DNA from: Zoogloea sp016790385
GTDB lineage: Bacteria > Pseudomonadota > Gammaproteobacteria > Burkholderiales > Rhodocyclaceae
NCBI RefSeq assembly: GCF_041916735.1
Contig: NZ_JAYRYY010000011.1
DNA length: 64,000 nt
Reading direction: 5' to 3' (one strand)
The notes beneath the pieces were generated by a model. That model made no database searches, was not told where the DNA came from, and saw nothing but the letters and a program-made list of their open reading frames with translations. Positions 1 through 8,670 of this stretch are shown here, piece by piece (the first letter of the stretch is position 1; each line of letters begins with the position of its first letter). Position numbers and translations under genes: made by a program.

Positions 1-1
1 C

Positions 2-304
2 GTCACCCGCGTGTTTGCCAACGCCGCCGACGACCTGCATCTCGAAGCCCCGGCCACCGGCGCCGAGGCACGCAGCGTGGCCGAAGCCGCCCTGCGCCGG
101 CGCGCCCGGCGCTTCCTGCGCGGAACCGGCGTAACCCGTGGCACCCCTACCATGCATGTGGGCTCAAAAGTGGATCTCGTCGATCTCGGCCCCTGGTTTG
201 CCGGCACCTACCTGGTCACCGCCGTAACCCACCGTTTCGACCAGTTGGAAGGCTACCGTACCGAATTCGAGGCCCAGCGGCCCAACCTGGGAGAGTCATC
301 ATGA
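2..304 (+). CDS. CIS hub protein, gpD/VgrG-like (5' partial)
   Basis: C-terminal ~100 codons of a gene that begins before the window; the frame is open from base 2, so the GTG at 11 is not evidence of a start. The visible part resembles the C-terminal end of phage late-control gpD / gp27-like hub proteins, with a compact beta-rich module (residues reading VTAVTHRF near the end) typical of the final hub domain. The hub forms the trimeric platform at the centre of a contractile baseplate and carries the spike. Its stop overlaps the next start (ATGA at 301-304), so the two are translationally coupled. In Photorhabdus PVC the hub and spike are one fused protein; here they are separate genes. The family call rests on a short fragment plus context. 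Confidence 0.65.
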   Translation, partial: VTRVFANAADDLHLEAPATGAEARSVAEAALRRRARRFLRGTGVTRGTPTMHVGSKVDLVDLGPWFAGTYLVTAVTHRFDQLEGYRTEFEAQRPNLGESS

Positions 305-999
305 TCCCCGGCGCCAGCTCCGCACCCGCCGGCGAGCGTCAGCGCCTCTACGGCGTCTACCCGGCCATCGTCACCGATGTGCAGGACCCGGACAGCCAGG
401 GCCGCGTGCAGATCCGCCTGCCCTTCGTCGAGGAAAGCGACGGCGGCAGCGCCCTGGCCTGGGCCCGCCTCGCCACCCTGATGGCCGGCACCGACCGGGG
501 CACTTGGTTCATCCCCGAAGTGGACGACGAAGTGCTGGTGGCCTTCACCGCCGGCGACCCGCGCCGTCCGGTGGTCATCGGCGCCCTGTGGAACGGTGTC
601 GACACGCCCCCCGAGAGCATGGACAGCGCCAACAACATCCGCTCCATCACCTCCCGCAGCGGCCACACCCTCACCTTCGACGACACCGCCGGTGCCGAAA
701 AGGTGGAGCTCAAGACCAATGGCGGCCACACCTTCACCCTCGACGACGCGGCCGGCGGCACCGTCACCCTCACCCACTCCAACGGCGCCCAGGTCAAGAT
801 CGACGTGGTGGGCAACATCGAGATCACCGCCAATGTGCGGGTCAAGGTGCAGGCGCCGGCGGGGCTGGAAGTCACGGCGGCCATGGTCACCGTCAATTCC
901 GCCATGTCCACCTTCTCGGGGGTGGTGAAGGCCGACGCGGTGATCACCAACAGCGTGGTCTCCCCCAGCTACACACCGGGCGTGGGGAACATATGGTGA
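301..999 (+). CDS. CIS spike / baseplate assembly protein V (gpV, gp5-like)
   Basis: 232 residues. The N-terminal part (about 17-100) has the OB-fold signature of gpV/gp5/VgrG spikes: GVYPAIVTDVQDPD, then GRVQIRLPF, then a W-FIPEVDDEVLVAF stretch and a DPRRPVVIGALWNG motif. The rest (about 110-232) has short repeated beta strands (SGHTLTFDD, GGHTFTLDD, THSNGAQVKID), as in the trimeric triple-stranded beta-helix needle. It would puncture the target membrane at the tip of the contractile tube. ATG at 301 overlaps the hub stop, and the next gene starts at 993, before this one ends, so hub, spike and the next protein form one operon. No PAAR tip gene is recognisable nearby. Confidence 0.88.
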   Translation: MIPGASSAPAGERQRLYGVYPAIVTDVQDPDSQGRVQIRLPFVEESDGGSALAWARLATLMAGTDRGTWFIPEVDDEVLVAFTAGDPRRPVVIGALWNGVDTPPESMDSANNIRSITSRSGHTLTFDDTAGAEKVELKTNGGHTFTLDDAAGGTVTLTHSNGAQVKIDVVGNIEITANVRVKVQAPAGLEVTAAMVTVNSAMSTFSGVVKADAVITNSVVSPSYTPGVGNIW

Positions 1000-3506
1000 C
1001 CGGGGCCATGGGCAGGCGCCTTCTCGTTCCCGCCGACCGCGCCCCCTCGCGGGAGCGGCTGCTGGCCACCGAGCCCTTCTTCCTGCGCAACCTGGCCCAG
1101 GTTCCCCCCGACGCACCGCCGCGCCTGCTGTCCTTCGAGAGCGACAGTTTCATGGACGACTTCCTGGCGGTGGCCGGGGGCAAGCGCCCCGCGCTGCCCC
1201 GGCTGCTGCCCTGGCGTGATTGGTCCGAGCCGCCGGCCGGGCTGGTGGACGCCCATGGACAGGCCCGCTACGCCACCGCCACCCTGGCCCGGCGCGTGCC
1301 CGCCAGTGCCGACATCGAAGCCGCCAGCGGCCCGGCCATGGACACCGACGGGATTCCCCACGGCCTGCTCGCCGCCGAAAAAAACGCCACACCGCCCTGG
1401 CTGCGCAAGCTCTACCTGCCCCTGCACGAGCGCTTCAACCTCATCAGCTTCGACGTGGTCTGCGCCGCCGCCGGCTGGCCGCAGGTTGACCGAAAACGCA
1501 TCAAGGGCAGCGGAGCGGTGATCCGCCGCTTCATCCCTGCCGCGGCCGGCAGCCCGGAGCGCTGGGAAGACTGGATCGCCGTCGATGAACGGCACGGCGC
1601 CTGGCTGCCCTTGCTGCCCACCGACCTGCACAGCGGCAACACCGTCGATCCGGCTGCCCTGCCGGCCCCTGGCGCCGCCATGGAGCTGCGCCTGCGCACC
1701 CTGCTGGATCTGTCCGCCACCGATCCGCTGCCCCCCCTTGGCCTGTCCAGCGCGCCCCTGTCGCTGCTGCCGCCCGATGCCGGAAAGGCCGCCGAACACT
1801 GCACGCTGTATGGCTATCTGCCGGTGTTCAGCGCCGCGCGGGAAGTCCCTAGCCAGCTACAGGCCGGCGGCACGCCCGCGGCCGTGGCCGCCGCCCTCAG
1901 TCAGCAGACCCTGACCCGCCTTGACACCCTCTTCCAGGATGTTGCCGGATTGCGCAGCGCCGCCCTGCCCCACCTGCGCAGCCTGCTCGACGCCACCGTG
2001 CTGCCCCCACGGCCCGCCCATACAGCCGCCACCACCATCACCGATGACCTCATCGCCACCGCGCCCCCCTGGCTTGGCCAGTCGGGCAACACCCTCGCCC
2101 ACACTATCGACAAGGCCCTGCTGGAAGCCCTGGCCCGCCTGTGGCAGAGCATCACCGCGGCGGCCACCGACGATGCCGACATCGCCGGCAACGTGCGCAG
2201 TGGTACCGATCTGTGGCTCGCCAGCACGGCCGCGGACACGGCCAGCGCACCCGGCCTGTTTGACAACCTGCCCGGCGTCAGTGCCGGCGTCCAGGCCACC
2301 GCCGTCGCCATCTGGTTGAGCGCCGCCGGCGACAGCGCCTGGGACACCCTGATGCGCGAGCGCCTGCACCAGTTGATGGATGCTTGGCTGGCCGGCACCG
2401 CCCTGCCGCCGCCGGCCCAGGGCAACGCCGGCCTGGTCGGCACCGATCACCTGGCCGTGGTAGTGGTGATGGCCCTGCTGCGTCTGCGCGGCTGCCGCCT
2501 GAACCTGGCGGCGCGTCTCAACCGCGCCCTCTACAACGATCCCCTGGCCGCCGACCTCAAGGCCGTGGCCGCCGACGGCAAGCGCCAGATGGGCCTCGCC
2601 GCCCTGGCCGAATTGGCCGAAACCCTGCTCGCCCAGGAAGCCGCCCGGGGCGACACCCAGGCCACCCCGCCCTGGCCCCCCGTGACCCTGCCCGCCCAAT
2701 GGATTCTCGATGCTCATCGCCATGGCGAGGCCATCGCGAAGATCTACGCCCGTTTCGATGACGGTCTGGCCGGGGCAGGCAATGCCGCCGTGGATGAGCT
2801 GAACGCCCGCATCGCCAGCATCGAGACCGACCTCGACACCGCCGTGGCCGGTCTGCGCGCCGGGCTGTCCCTGGGCGCGGCCCAGCTCAGCCTCAACGAG
2901 CAGCCCCCCTGCGGCCTGCTGGTGCTGCCCGGCATCCGCACGGCAAGCGCCGCCCTCACGGCCTTCCGCACCGCCGCCGCGGCACGCTACACCGCCGAAC
3001 CCGATCGCCTCGCCCTGCCCGAAGCCCGCAGCGGCGACGCCCTGCCGCGCCTGCGTTTCGATGCCGAACACCTCTACGCCGCCTGGGCCTGGGTGCGCAT
3101 CGCCGGTCACACCCCCTGCGAGCCCGAACGTATTGTGTGGACCCGGCGCAGCGAGCCTTTCTCCATCGCCGACCCCACCGACCTCCTGGGCGCGCGCCCG
3201 GCCAGCATCCAGATGCCCGACATCCCCAAGCTGCTGCGCGACATCCCGCGCATCGCCCGGGCGCGGGCCAAACCCTTTGCCGGCATGGCGGCGCCCCCCG
3301 GCTCGGGCGTCATCACCGGCGCCGACATGGCCGACACCCGCCGCGATTTCGGCATCGGCATGATCTGCAACTTCGGCATCCCGGTGCTGACCATCTGCGC
3401 GCTGATCCTCTTCAAGATCATCTTCACGATCCTGATCACGCTGCCCTCGTTCAGCTGGATGCTGTTCCTGAAGTTCTGCCTGCCATTTCCCAAGAGGGGA
3501 CCATGA
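993..3506 (+). CDS. Large eCIS-associated protein with hydrophobic C-terminus, function unknown
   Basis: 837 residues from ATG 993 (alternative ATG at 1008). The open frame extends far upstream but there it only shadows the spike gene; 993 is the first sensible start and overlaps the spike stop. I do not recognise a domain. The body is Ala/Leu-rich and mostly helical, with long stretches predicted to pack as helices. The last ~50 residues are very different: about 790-828 form a strongly hydrophobic stretch, enough for one or two membrane segments, ending in the basic tail PFPKRGP. Such an end is unexpected for a soluble baseplate part and suggests membrane attachment or a membrane-acting tip. 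It lies between spike and gp25 genes in an unbroken overlapping operon, so a role in the particle is likely. Confidence 0.6.
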   Translation: MVTGAMGRRLLVPADRAPSRERLLATEPFFLRNLAQVPPDAPPRLLSFESDSFMDDFLAVAGGKRPALPRLLPWRDWSEPPAGLVDAHGQARYATATLARRVPASADIEAASGPAMDTDGIPHGLLAAEKNATPPWLRKLYLPLHERFNLISFDVVCAAAGWPQVDRKRIKGSGAVIRRFIPAAAGSPERWEDWIAVDERHGAWLPLLPTDLHSGNTVDPAALPAPGAAMELRLRTLLDLSATDPLPPLGLSSAPLSLLPPDAGKAAEHCTLYGYLPVFSAAREVPSQLQAGGTPAAVAAALSQQTLTRLDTLFQDVAGLRSAALPHLRSLLDATVLPPRPAHTAATTITDDLIATAPPWLGQSGNTLAHTIDKALLEALARLWQSITAAATDDADIAGNVRSGTDLWLASTAADTASAPGLFDNLPGVSAGVQATAVAIWLSAAGDSAWDTLMRERLHQLMDAWLAGTALPPPAQGNAGLVGTDHLAVVVVMALLRLRGCRLNLAARLNRALYNDPLAADLKAVAADGKRQMGLAALAELAETLLAQEAARGDTQATPPWPPVTLPAQWILDAHRHGEAIAKIYARFDDGLAGAGNAAVDELNARIASIETDLDTAVAGLRAGLSLGAAQLSLNEQPPCGLLVLPGIRTASAALTAFRTAAAARYTAEPDRLALPEARSGDALPRLRFDAEHLYAAWAWVRIAGHTPCEPERIVWTRRSEPFSIADPTDLLGARPASIQMPDIPKLLRDIPRIARARAKPFAGMAAPPGSGVITGADMADTRRDFGIGMICNFGIPVLTICALILFKIIFTILITLPSFSWMLFLKFCLPFPKRGP

Positions 3507-3892
3507 GCACAGATCAACTCGGGCGCGGGCTGCGCTTTCCGCTCGTCACCGGCAACGGCTTCGGCTGGATCTCCGGTGCCGATGCCGTGGAGCAGTCCAT
3601 TCGCACAATTCTTCTCACCGAGCCCGGCGAGCGCATTGCCCGCCCCAACTTCGGCGTGGGCCTGCGGCGTTTCCTGTTTGCGCCCAACAGCCTCGAACTG
3701 CGCACCCGCATCCGGGCCGCCGTCACCGAGGCCCTGGCCCGGGACGAAGCCCGCATCCGCGTCGAGTCCGTCGCCGTGAATACCGACCCTCGGGAAGCCA
3801 CCGTGCTGCGCATCGCCATCCGCTACGAAATCCTCGGCGAACCGGGTGCGCGGAACCTGGTGTTTCCCTTCTATCTGAACGGGGGTGCCTGA
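3503..3892 (+). CDS. CIS baseplate wedge protein, gp25/lysozyme-like
   Basis: 129 residues. ATG 3503 overlaps the previous stop (ATGA) and is preceded by an AGAGGGG ribosome-binding site. The sequence shows the gp25 (GPW) signature: GADAVEQSIRTILLTEPGER, then RPNFGVGLRRFLF, then an alternating R-RI-AAVTEAL helix and a final beta pair. In phage T4, PVC (Pvc9) and type VI systems this wedge component clamps the first sheath ring to the baseplate. The length matches the family. The longer open frame to the left is a shadow of the preceding gene. Confidence 0.92.
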   Translation: MSTDQLGRGLRFPLVTGNGFGWISGADAVEQSIRTILLTEPGERIARPNFGVGLRRFLFAPNSLELRTRIRAAVTEALARDEARIRVESVAVNTDPREATVLRIAIRYEILGEPGARNLVFPFYLNGGA

Positions 3893-3893
3893 A

Positions 3894-6194
3894 ATGGCCA
3901 TCCAACCTCCCCGCCTCGACGACCGCGCGTTCGACGACCTGCGCGCCGAGCTGATCCGGCGCATCCCCGTCCACGCGCCGGAATGGACCGATCACAACGC
4001 TTCCGACCCGGGCATCGCCCTCATCGAGCTGTTTTCGGCCCTGGGCGACAACGTGCTGTACCGCCTCAACCGGGTGCCCGAGGCGGCACGCCTGGAGTTC
4101 CTGCGCCTGCTTGCTATCCCGCCGCGGCCGGCACGGGCCGCCCAGGCCATGGTGCGGCTGGAGGCGCGCCGGGGGATCGCCCCCGTGCCGGTGGATTTCA
4201 GCGTCGGCAGCCCCACCCTGGAGTTCACCGCCGGCGACATCCATTTCCAGGCCCTCGACGAGATCACCGTTCTGCCCCTGGAACTCTCCGCCTGGGTCAA
4301 GCAGGCCTACGCCGGGCCGCTGCTCCCGGGCGGCATCGAGAACGTCAGCAGCCTGCTCGTCGCCCACCTGGGCAGCGCGCCCCCGATGGCCCAGTACCGC
4401 CCCGTCCCGCTGGAGGTGCCGAAGGGCGGCCGGCTGCCGGCCCCCATCTCCACCGGCGCCAGCCTGGACGGCCGTATCTGGCTGTGTCTGGCGGCGCCCG
4501 AAACCGCCATGGCCGATGCCCTCAAGGCCAACGCCAATGACGCGGCCGCGGCCCGCAAGGCCCTGCGTGCCCAGCTTGCCGGTCAGGTGCTCAACCTGGG
4601 GGTGCGCAGCGACGACACGCTGTGCGGCAGCACCGACCACCATCGCTGCCCCGACGCGGGGAGCGACCCGGAACGCTGGCCCCTGCGCTGGGAGATCTCT
4701 ACCGGCGGCTTCACCGGCGCTGAGCGGCAGGTGGACCGGGTACGCTACCAACGCCTGGCCGTGCTCGCCGACAACACCGACAGCCTGGGCCGGCGCGGCA
4801 CCGTGCGCCTGCGCCTGCCCGACGCGGCGGGCAGCGCCGAGCCCTTCAGCGACTGGACCGCCGCCAGCTTCACCCTGCCCGACCCCGACCTCCTGGGCAT
4901 CGGCGAGCTGCCCCCGCGCATCGACAACGCCAAGCTGGCCGAACGGGTGCTGGGCTGGGTCCGCGTCAGCCGCGCCGACCCCACCCACCCGCCCATCCGC
5001 CTGCGCTGGATCGACATCAACGTGGTTCGTGCCGAGCAGGCCATCACGGCCGCCGCCGAGCTGCTGGGCTACGGCGACGGCCGCACCGGCCAGCGCCATA
5101 CCCTGTCGCGCACCCCAGTGATTGCCGGCAGCGAGCAGGTGCAGGTGTTCGGCCCCCTGGGCTGGGAGAACTGGCAGGGGGTGGACGACCTCGCCCTGGC
5201 CGGCCCGGACGACCCCTTCTACACCCTCGACCCCGCCGACGGCAGCATCCGCTTCGGCGACGGCCTGCACGGCCGCATCCCCCTGCCCGGCGAGGCGATC
5301 CGCTGCCTCACCTACAAGCATGGCGGTGGCGTGCGCGGCAATGTGGGCGCCGAACGCATCAACCGGGTGTTTCGCGCGGCCCCCGCCGCCGCCCTGGCCC
5401 TGAAAGCCGCCAACCCGCTGCCGGCCGAGTTCGGAGCCGACGCCGAAACCCTTCCCGAAGCCAGCGCACGGATTCCCGAAGTCCTGCGCCACAACGACCG
5501 CGCCGTGGCCACCGACGATTTTTCCGGACTGGCCCTGGAAACCCCCGGCGTGCAGGTGGGCCGCGCCCACGTCCTGCCCCGTCACAAGCCCCACGAGCGG
5601 GTGGACGGCGTACCCGGCGTGGTGACCCTGATCGTGCTGCCCGCCTACGACCCCCTCCAGCCCGACCAGCCCACCCCCGACAAGGAAATGCTGCGCCGGG
5701 TGTGCGCCTGGCTGGAGCCCCGCCGGCTGGTCACCACCGAGCTTTACATCACCCCACCCCAATACGTGCGCCTGTCGTGCTCGGTGGCTGTCGAGCCCGA
5801 GGCCGGCGCCGGCGAGGAAACCCTGCGCCGCCATGTGGAGCTGGCCCTGCGCCAGCACCTCGCCCCTTTGCCGCCCTATGGCCCCGATGGCAAGGGCTGG
5901 CCCTTCGGCCGCGACGTGCGCGACCGGGACATCGAGGCCGCCACCCTGCGGGTTCAGGGCGTGCGGCTGGTGAACGAGGTTCGGGTGGTGGGCGAACAGA
6001 TCAGCCGCACGGGCACCCGCAGTGCCGTCGACACCACCGTTACCCTGCTGCCCTGGCAACTGCCGGTGCTGCTGGAGGTGAAGGTCGCCATCGGCGCCAA
6101 CGCCACCGCCGAAGAACTGCCGCCCCTGGATGACGAGGCCGAGGCCACCCCTGTCACCAGCATGCCGGTGCCGGTTGGAAAGGAGGCCTGCTGA
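3894..6194 (+). CDS. Putative CIS baseplate assembly protein, gpJ-like (Pvc11/Afp11 type)
   Basis: 766 residues from ATG 3894; a GTG nine bases upstream (3885) is possible, but ATG sits better behind the GGGGGTG stretch. The N-terminus carries the hallmark of this family, WTDHNASDPGIALIELFSAL followed by GDNVLYRLNRVPEAARLEFL (about residues 25-65). The C-terminal half includes an RFGDGLHGRIPLPGE block and an ETPGVQVGRAHVLPRH block typical of gpJ/gp6-like wedge proteins. These proteins form the iris around the hub and transmit the contraction signal. The gene follows gp25 without a gap, the usual order in eCIS loci. Confidence 0.88.
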   Translation: MAIQPPRLDDRAFDDLRAELIRRIPVHAPEWTDHNASDPGIALIELFSALGDNVLYRLNRVPEAARLEFLRLLAIPPRPARAAQAMVRLEARRGIAPVPVDFSVGSPTLEFTAGDIHFQALDEITVLPLELSAWVKQAYAGPLLPGGIENVSSLLVAHLGSAPPMAQYRPVPLEVPKGGRLPAPISTGASLDGRIWLCLAAPETAMADALKANANDAAAARKALRAQLAGQVLNLGVRSDDTLCGSTDHHRCPDAGSDPERWPLRWEISTGGFTGAERQVDRVRYQRLAVLADNTDSLGRRGTVRLRLPDAAGSAEPFSDWTAASFTLPDPDLLGIGELPPRIDNAKLAERVLGWVRVSRADPTHPPIRLRWIDINVVRAEQAITAAAELLGYGDGRTGQRHTLSRTPVIAGSEQVQVFGPLGWENWQGVDDLALAGPDDPFYTLDPADGSIRFGDGLHGRIPLPGEAIRCLTYKHGGGVRGNVGAERINRVFRAAPAAALALKAANPLPAEFGADAETLPEASARIPEVLRHNDRAVATDDFSGLALETPGVQVGRAHVLPRHKPHERVDGVPGVVTLIVLPAYDPLQPDQPTPDKEMLRRVCAWLEPRRLVTTELYITPPQYVRLSCSVAVEPEAGAGEETLRRHVELALRQHLAPLPPYGPDGKGWPFGRDVRDRDIEAATLRVQGVRLVNEVRVVGEQISRTGTRSAVDTTVTLLPWQLPVLLEVKVAIGANATAEELPPLDDEAEATPVTSMPVPVGKEAC

Positions 6195-6252
6195 TGCCCG
6201 CCTATTGCACCGCGCCCACGGCCGCCCGGTGCCCATCCCGGAAGCCACGGCC

Positions 6253-8670
6253 ATGAGCGGTCCGCGCTTCGCCCACCTCACCGGCCGCCCCATGTGGGAG
6301 CACTGCGACCACGTGGGTACGCGCATTGAGGGCACGCCCGCCGCCGTGGTGCTGGCACCGGCAACAGGTGCCACCGACGGGGCACCCCCGCCTGCGTCGC
6401 CGGCCGACTATGCGGCCTGGCTGGCGGGCTACGGCAGTGCGGTCATCCTCCCCTGCGCGCCCGACCAGTGCGACGGCGCGCAGGTGCTGCTGGCCGCCCC
6501 CGGCCAACCCATGCGCCTTCTCACGCCGGCGGGCTGGCTGCCACTGCCCACCCCCGCCGCCGCCCCGCCCATGGCCACTCCGGGCCTCGAATTCGCGCCC
6601 CTGGAGGCGCCTCCCGCCCCTGCGGGCGCCGACGCCATCGCCCTCGACCCGGCCGGCCGCTGCTGGCTGCTCGACCGGGCCGGGCGGCGTCTGCTGGCCC
6701 TCAACCCGCAACTGGGTGTGCTCGCGGTGGTGCACCTGCCGCCCGACATCGATCCGGGCGGCTTTGCTTGCAGTGCGGCCGGCCTGGTGGTTGCCGACCG
6801 CAGCCAGCCCCGGGTGGTGATGCAGCCGTGGGGCGGCGCGTGGCGCGGCCATGCCGCCCCTGCCGCTGCCGGGCGGCGCATCGTGTCGATCACTGCCCAT
6901 CCCGCCTGGCCGGAGGCCATTGCCCTGATCGAGGGCGGCCCCGACCGGTGGCAACTGATGCGAATCGACGGGGATGGCGCCACGCTGCATGCCCTGCCCA
7001 TGGCCACCGCGCCCCTGCCCCTCATCCTCACCGCGGCGGACCGGCTGCTGGTCGGGGAAGTTGCCCATCCGCCCGGCGACGCCCGCCCCATGCTGTTCCG
7101 CGAATACATCCTGCGCCCCGATGGCGTCGAGGCGGAGCGGGGCTTTGCGGTACGCGGCTTTGACGGCCGCGCCCTGTGGCTGGACACCGACGGGTCGGCA
7201 GACTGCGACGAAGCCCGCGTGATGGCCAGCACCGCCAGCGGCGCCCGCCCGCTCTTCCTTCGCGAGGCCGACCTGACCGGCAGCGGTGTGGTCGAGACCT
7301 GGGCGCTCGATTCGGGCATCTTCGCCTGCCAGTGGCACCGACTGTTTGTCGATCTGTGCCTGCCGGCCGACTGCGCCGTAACCATCGAAGCCCGCAGCGC
7401 CGACGATCTGCCGCCCTTCGAGATCCGCCGGACGGCCCGCCTCCCCGCCGACCGGGCCGGCGACACCCGACCGGCCCCCATCGACGACCCGTGGCCGCCC
7501 CTGGGCTCGGTGGTGGATGACAACGCCGAAGGCTGGGTGACCCTCGGGGTCGCCGACCGACGCCCGGCCCGTGCCGACGCGGCCCTTGCCGGCAGCGTCG
7601 GCGAACGCCCGTCGGCGGACCCGCTGGCGGGGGTCAGGGCAGCCGCCGCCGCCCCGCCGGGCGGCATGCAGACCTTCGAATACCTGCTCACGCCGCCGGC
7701 CGGCCGCTACCTGTGGCTGCGCGTGCGCCTCGCCGGCACCCGGCGCCAGGGGCCGAGCCTGTTTGCCCTGCGCGCCACCTACCCGCGCCCGTCCCTGCTC
7801 GACTACCTGCCCGCCTACTGGCGTTCCGACCCGGCCGGTGCCGACGCCACCGAACGGGCGCTGGCTCTGTTCGAAGGCTGGATGACCGAGATGGATCAGC
7901 GCATCGACGTGCTTCCCCAGCTCGTCGACCCGCGCCTGGTGCCCGCCGAGGCCCTGCCCTGGCTGGGCGGCTTCCTCGCCTTGAGCTTCGACACCCGGGT
8001 GCGCGAGGGAGTGCGCCGCGAGCTGCTGCTCCACATGGCCGAGCTGTACCGGGCCCGCGGCACGGTGCCGGGCCTGACGCGGCTGCTGTCGATTCTCGCC
8101 GAAGCCCCGGTGCAGATCATCGAAGGCTTCCGCCTGCGCCGGCCCACGGCGGCCTTCGTGGGCAACGCCCTGGTCGGCCCCGCCCTCGAACTGGGGGGCA
8201 GCGAAAGCACGCTCAATGCAACGGGTCTGGAAGCTTGGGAGCAGGAGCTCGCCGGCGCCCACGCCGCCCTGATGCTGCGGCGCGCGCTGGCCGACAGCCC
8301 CTGCCCTGCCCGCGACCCCGACGACCCGCTGCCCGATGACGCCCTGCTGGCCTTCTACCGCCGCCACGCCCACCGCTTCACGGTGATCGTGCCCCGGGTG
8401 CGTTGCAGCACCCTCGCCGAGGTGCTCGAACAGGCCATCGAAGCGGCCAAGCCGGCCCACACCCTGCACCAGCTGTGCTGGGTGGATGCCGGCTTCCGTG
8501 TCGGCAGCGCCAGCCTGGTGGGCATCTCCCACCTGGGCGCGGTGGAGCGGGCCGAGCCGGCCGTCCTCGGCAATGCCACGCTCTCCACCTTCACCACCCT
8601 CCACCGTGGCCGTCGTGAAGACCGCTACCCGTATTTCAAACCCATGAACCCATGGGAGGCATCGCCATGA
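6253..8670 (+). CDS. CIS tail protein I (gpI-like) with large beta-rich N-terminal extension
   Basis: About 805 residues from ATG 6253; GTG 6229 in the same frame is an alternative, and no strong ribosome-binding site decides. The C-terminal third (from about residue 510) matches phage P2 tail protein I: PSLLDYLPAYWRSDP, then WMTEMDQRIDVLPQLVDP, then PWLGGFLALSFD and LYRARGTVPGLTRLLSILAE. That domain joins the baseplate wedges. The first ~500 residues are unlike P2 gpI. They hold repeated short beta units (AIALDPAGRCWLLDRAGRRL, LALNPQLGVLAVVHLP) resembling NHL/beta-propeller blades. The stop overlaps the next ATG at 8667. A 20-codon frame at 6194-6256 upstream is probably meaningless. Confidence 0.82.
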   Translation: MSGPRFAHLTGRPMWEHCDHVGTRIEGTPAAVVLAPATGATDGAPPPASPADYAAWLAGYGSAVILPCAPDQCDGAQVLLAAPGQPMRLLTPAGWLPLPTPAAAPPMATPGLEFAPLEAPPAPAGADAIALDPAGRCWLLDRAGRRLLALNPQLGVLAVVHLPPDIDPGGFACSAAGLVVADRSQPRVVMQPWGGAWRGHAAPAAAGRRIVSITAHPAWPEAIALIEGGPDRWQLMRIDGDGATLHALPMATAPLPLILTAADRLLVGEVAHPPGDARPMLFREYILRPDGVEAERGFAVRGFDGRALWLDTDGSADCDEARVMASTASGARPLFLREADLTGSGVVETWALDSGIFACQWHRLFVDLCLPADCAVTIEARSADDLPPFEIRRTARLPADRAGDTRPAPIDDPWPPLGSVVDDNAEGWVTLGVADRRPARADAALAGSVGERPSADPLAGVRAAAAAPPGGMQTFEYLLTPPAGRYLWLRVRLAGTRRQGPSLFALRATYPRPSLLDYLPAYWRSDPAGADATERALALFEGWMTEMDQRIDVLPQLVDPRLVPAEALPWLGGFLALSFDTRVREGVRRELLLHMAELYRARGTVPGLTRLLSILAEAPVQIIEGFRLRRPTAAFVGNALVGPALELGGSESTLNATGLEAWEQELAGAHAALMLRRALADSPCPARDPDDPLPDDALLAFYRRHAHRFTVIVPRVRCSTLAEVLEQAIEAAKPAHTLHQLCWVDAGFRVGSASLVGISHLGAVERAEPAVLGNATLSTFTTLHRGRREDRYPYFKPMNPWEASP

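Noticed and set aside
504..992. N-terminal extension of the 1000-codon frame across the spike gene
   Set aside because: His/Arg/Gly-rich shadow of the spike gene in another frame; the real start is at 993.
1857..3110. Long minus-strand open frame (417 codons) opposite the large CIS protein gene
   Set aside because: Gly/Gln/Val-rich antisense translation typical of high-GC third-position bias; no ribosome-binding site, no domain, fully inside a better-supported gene.
6194..6256. 20-codon frame between gpJ and tail protein I with overlapping ATGA ends
   Set aside because: Overlap pattern is suggestive, but it is too short, Pro/Arg/Cys-rich and without family support.
3723..6374. 883-codon minus-strand frame opposite gpJ
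   Set aside because: Same antisense artefact of very high G+C; composition is unnatural and it spans three real plus-strand genes.
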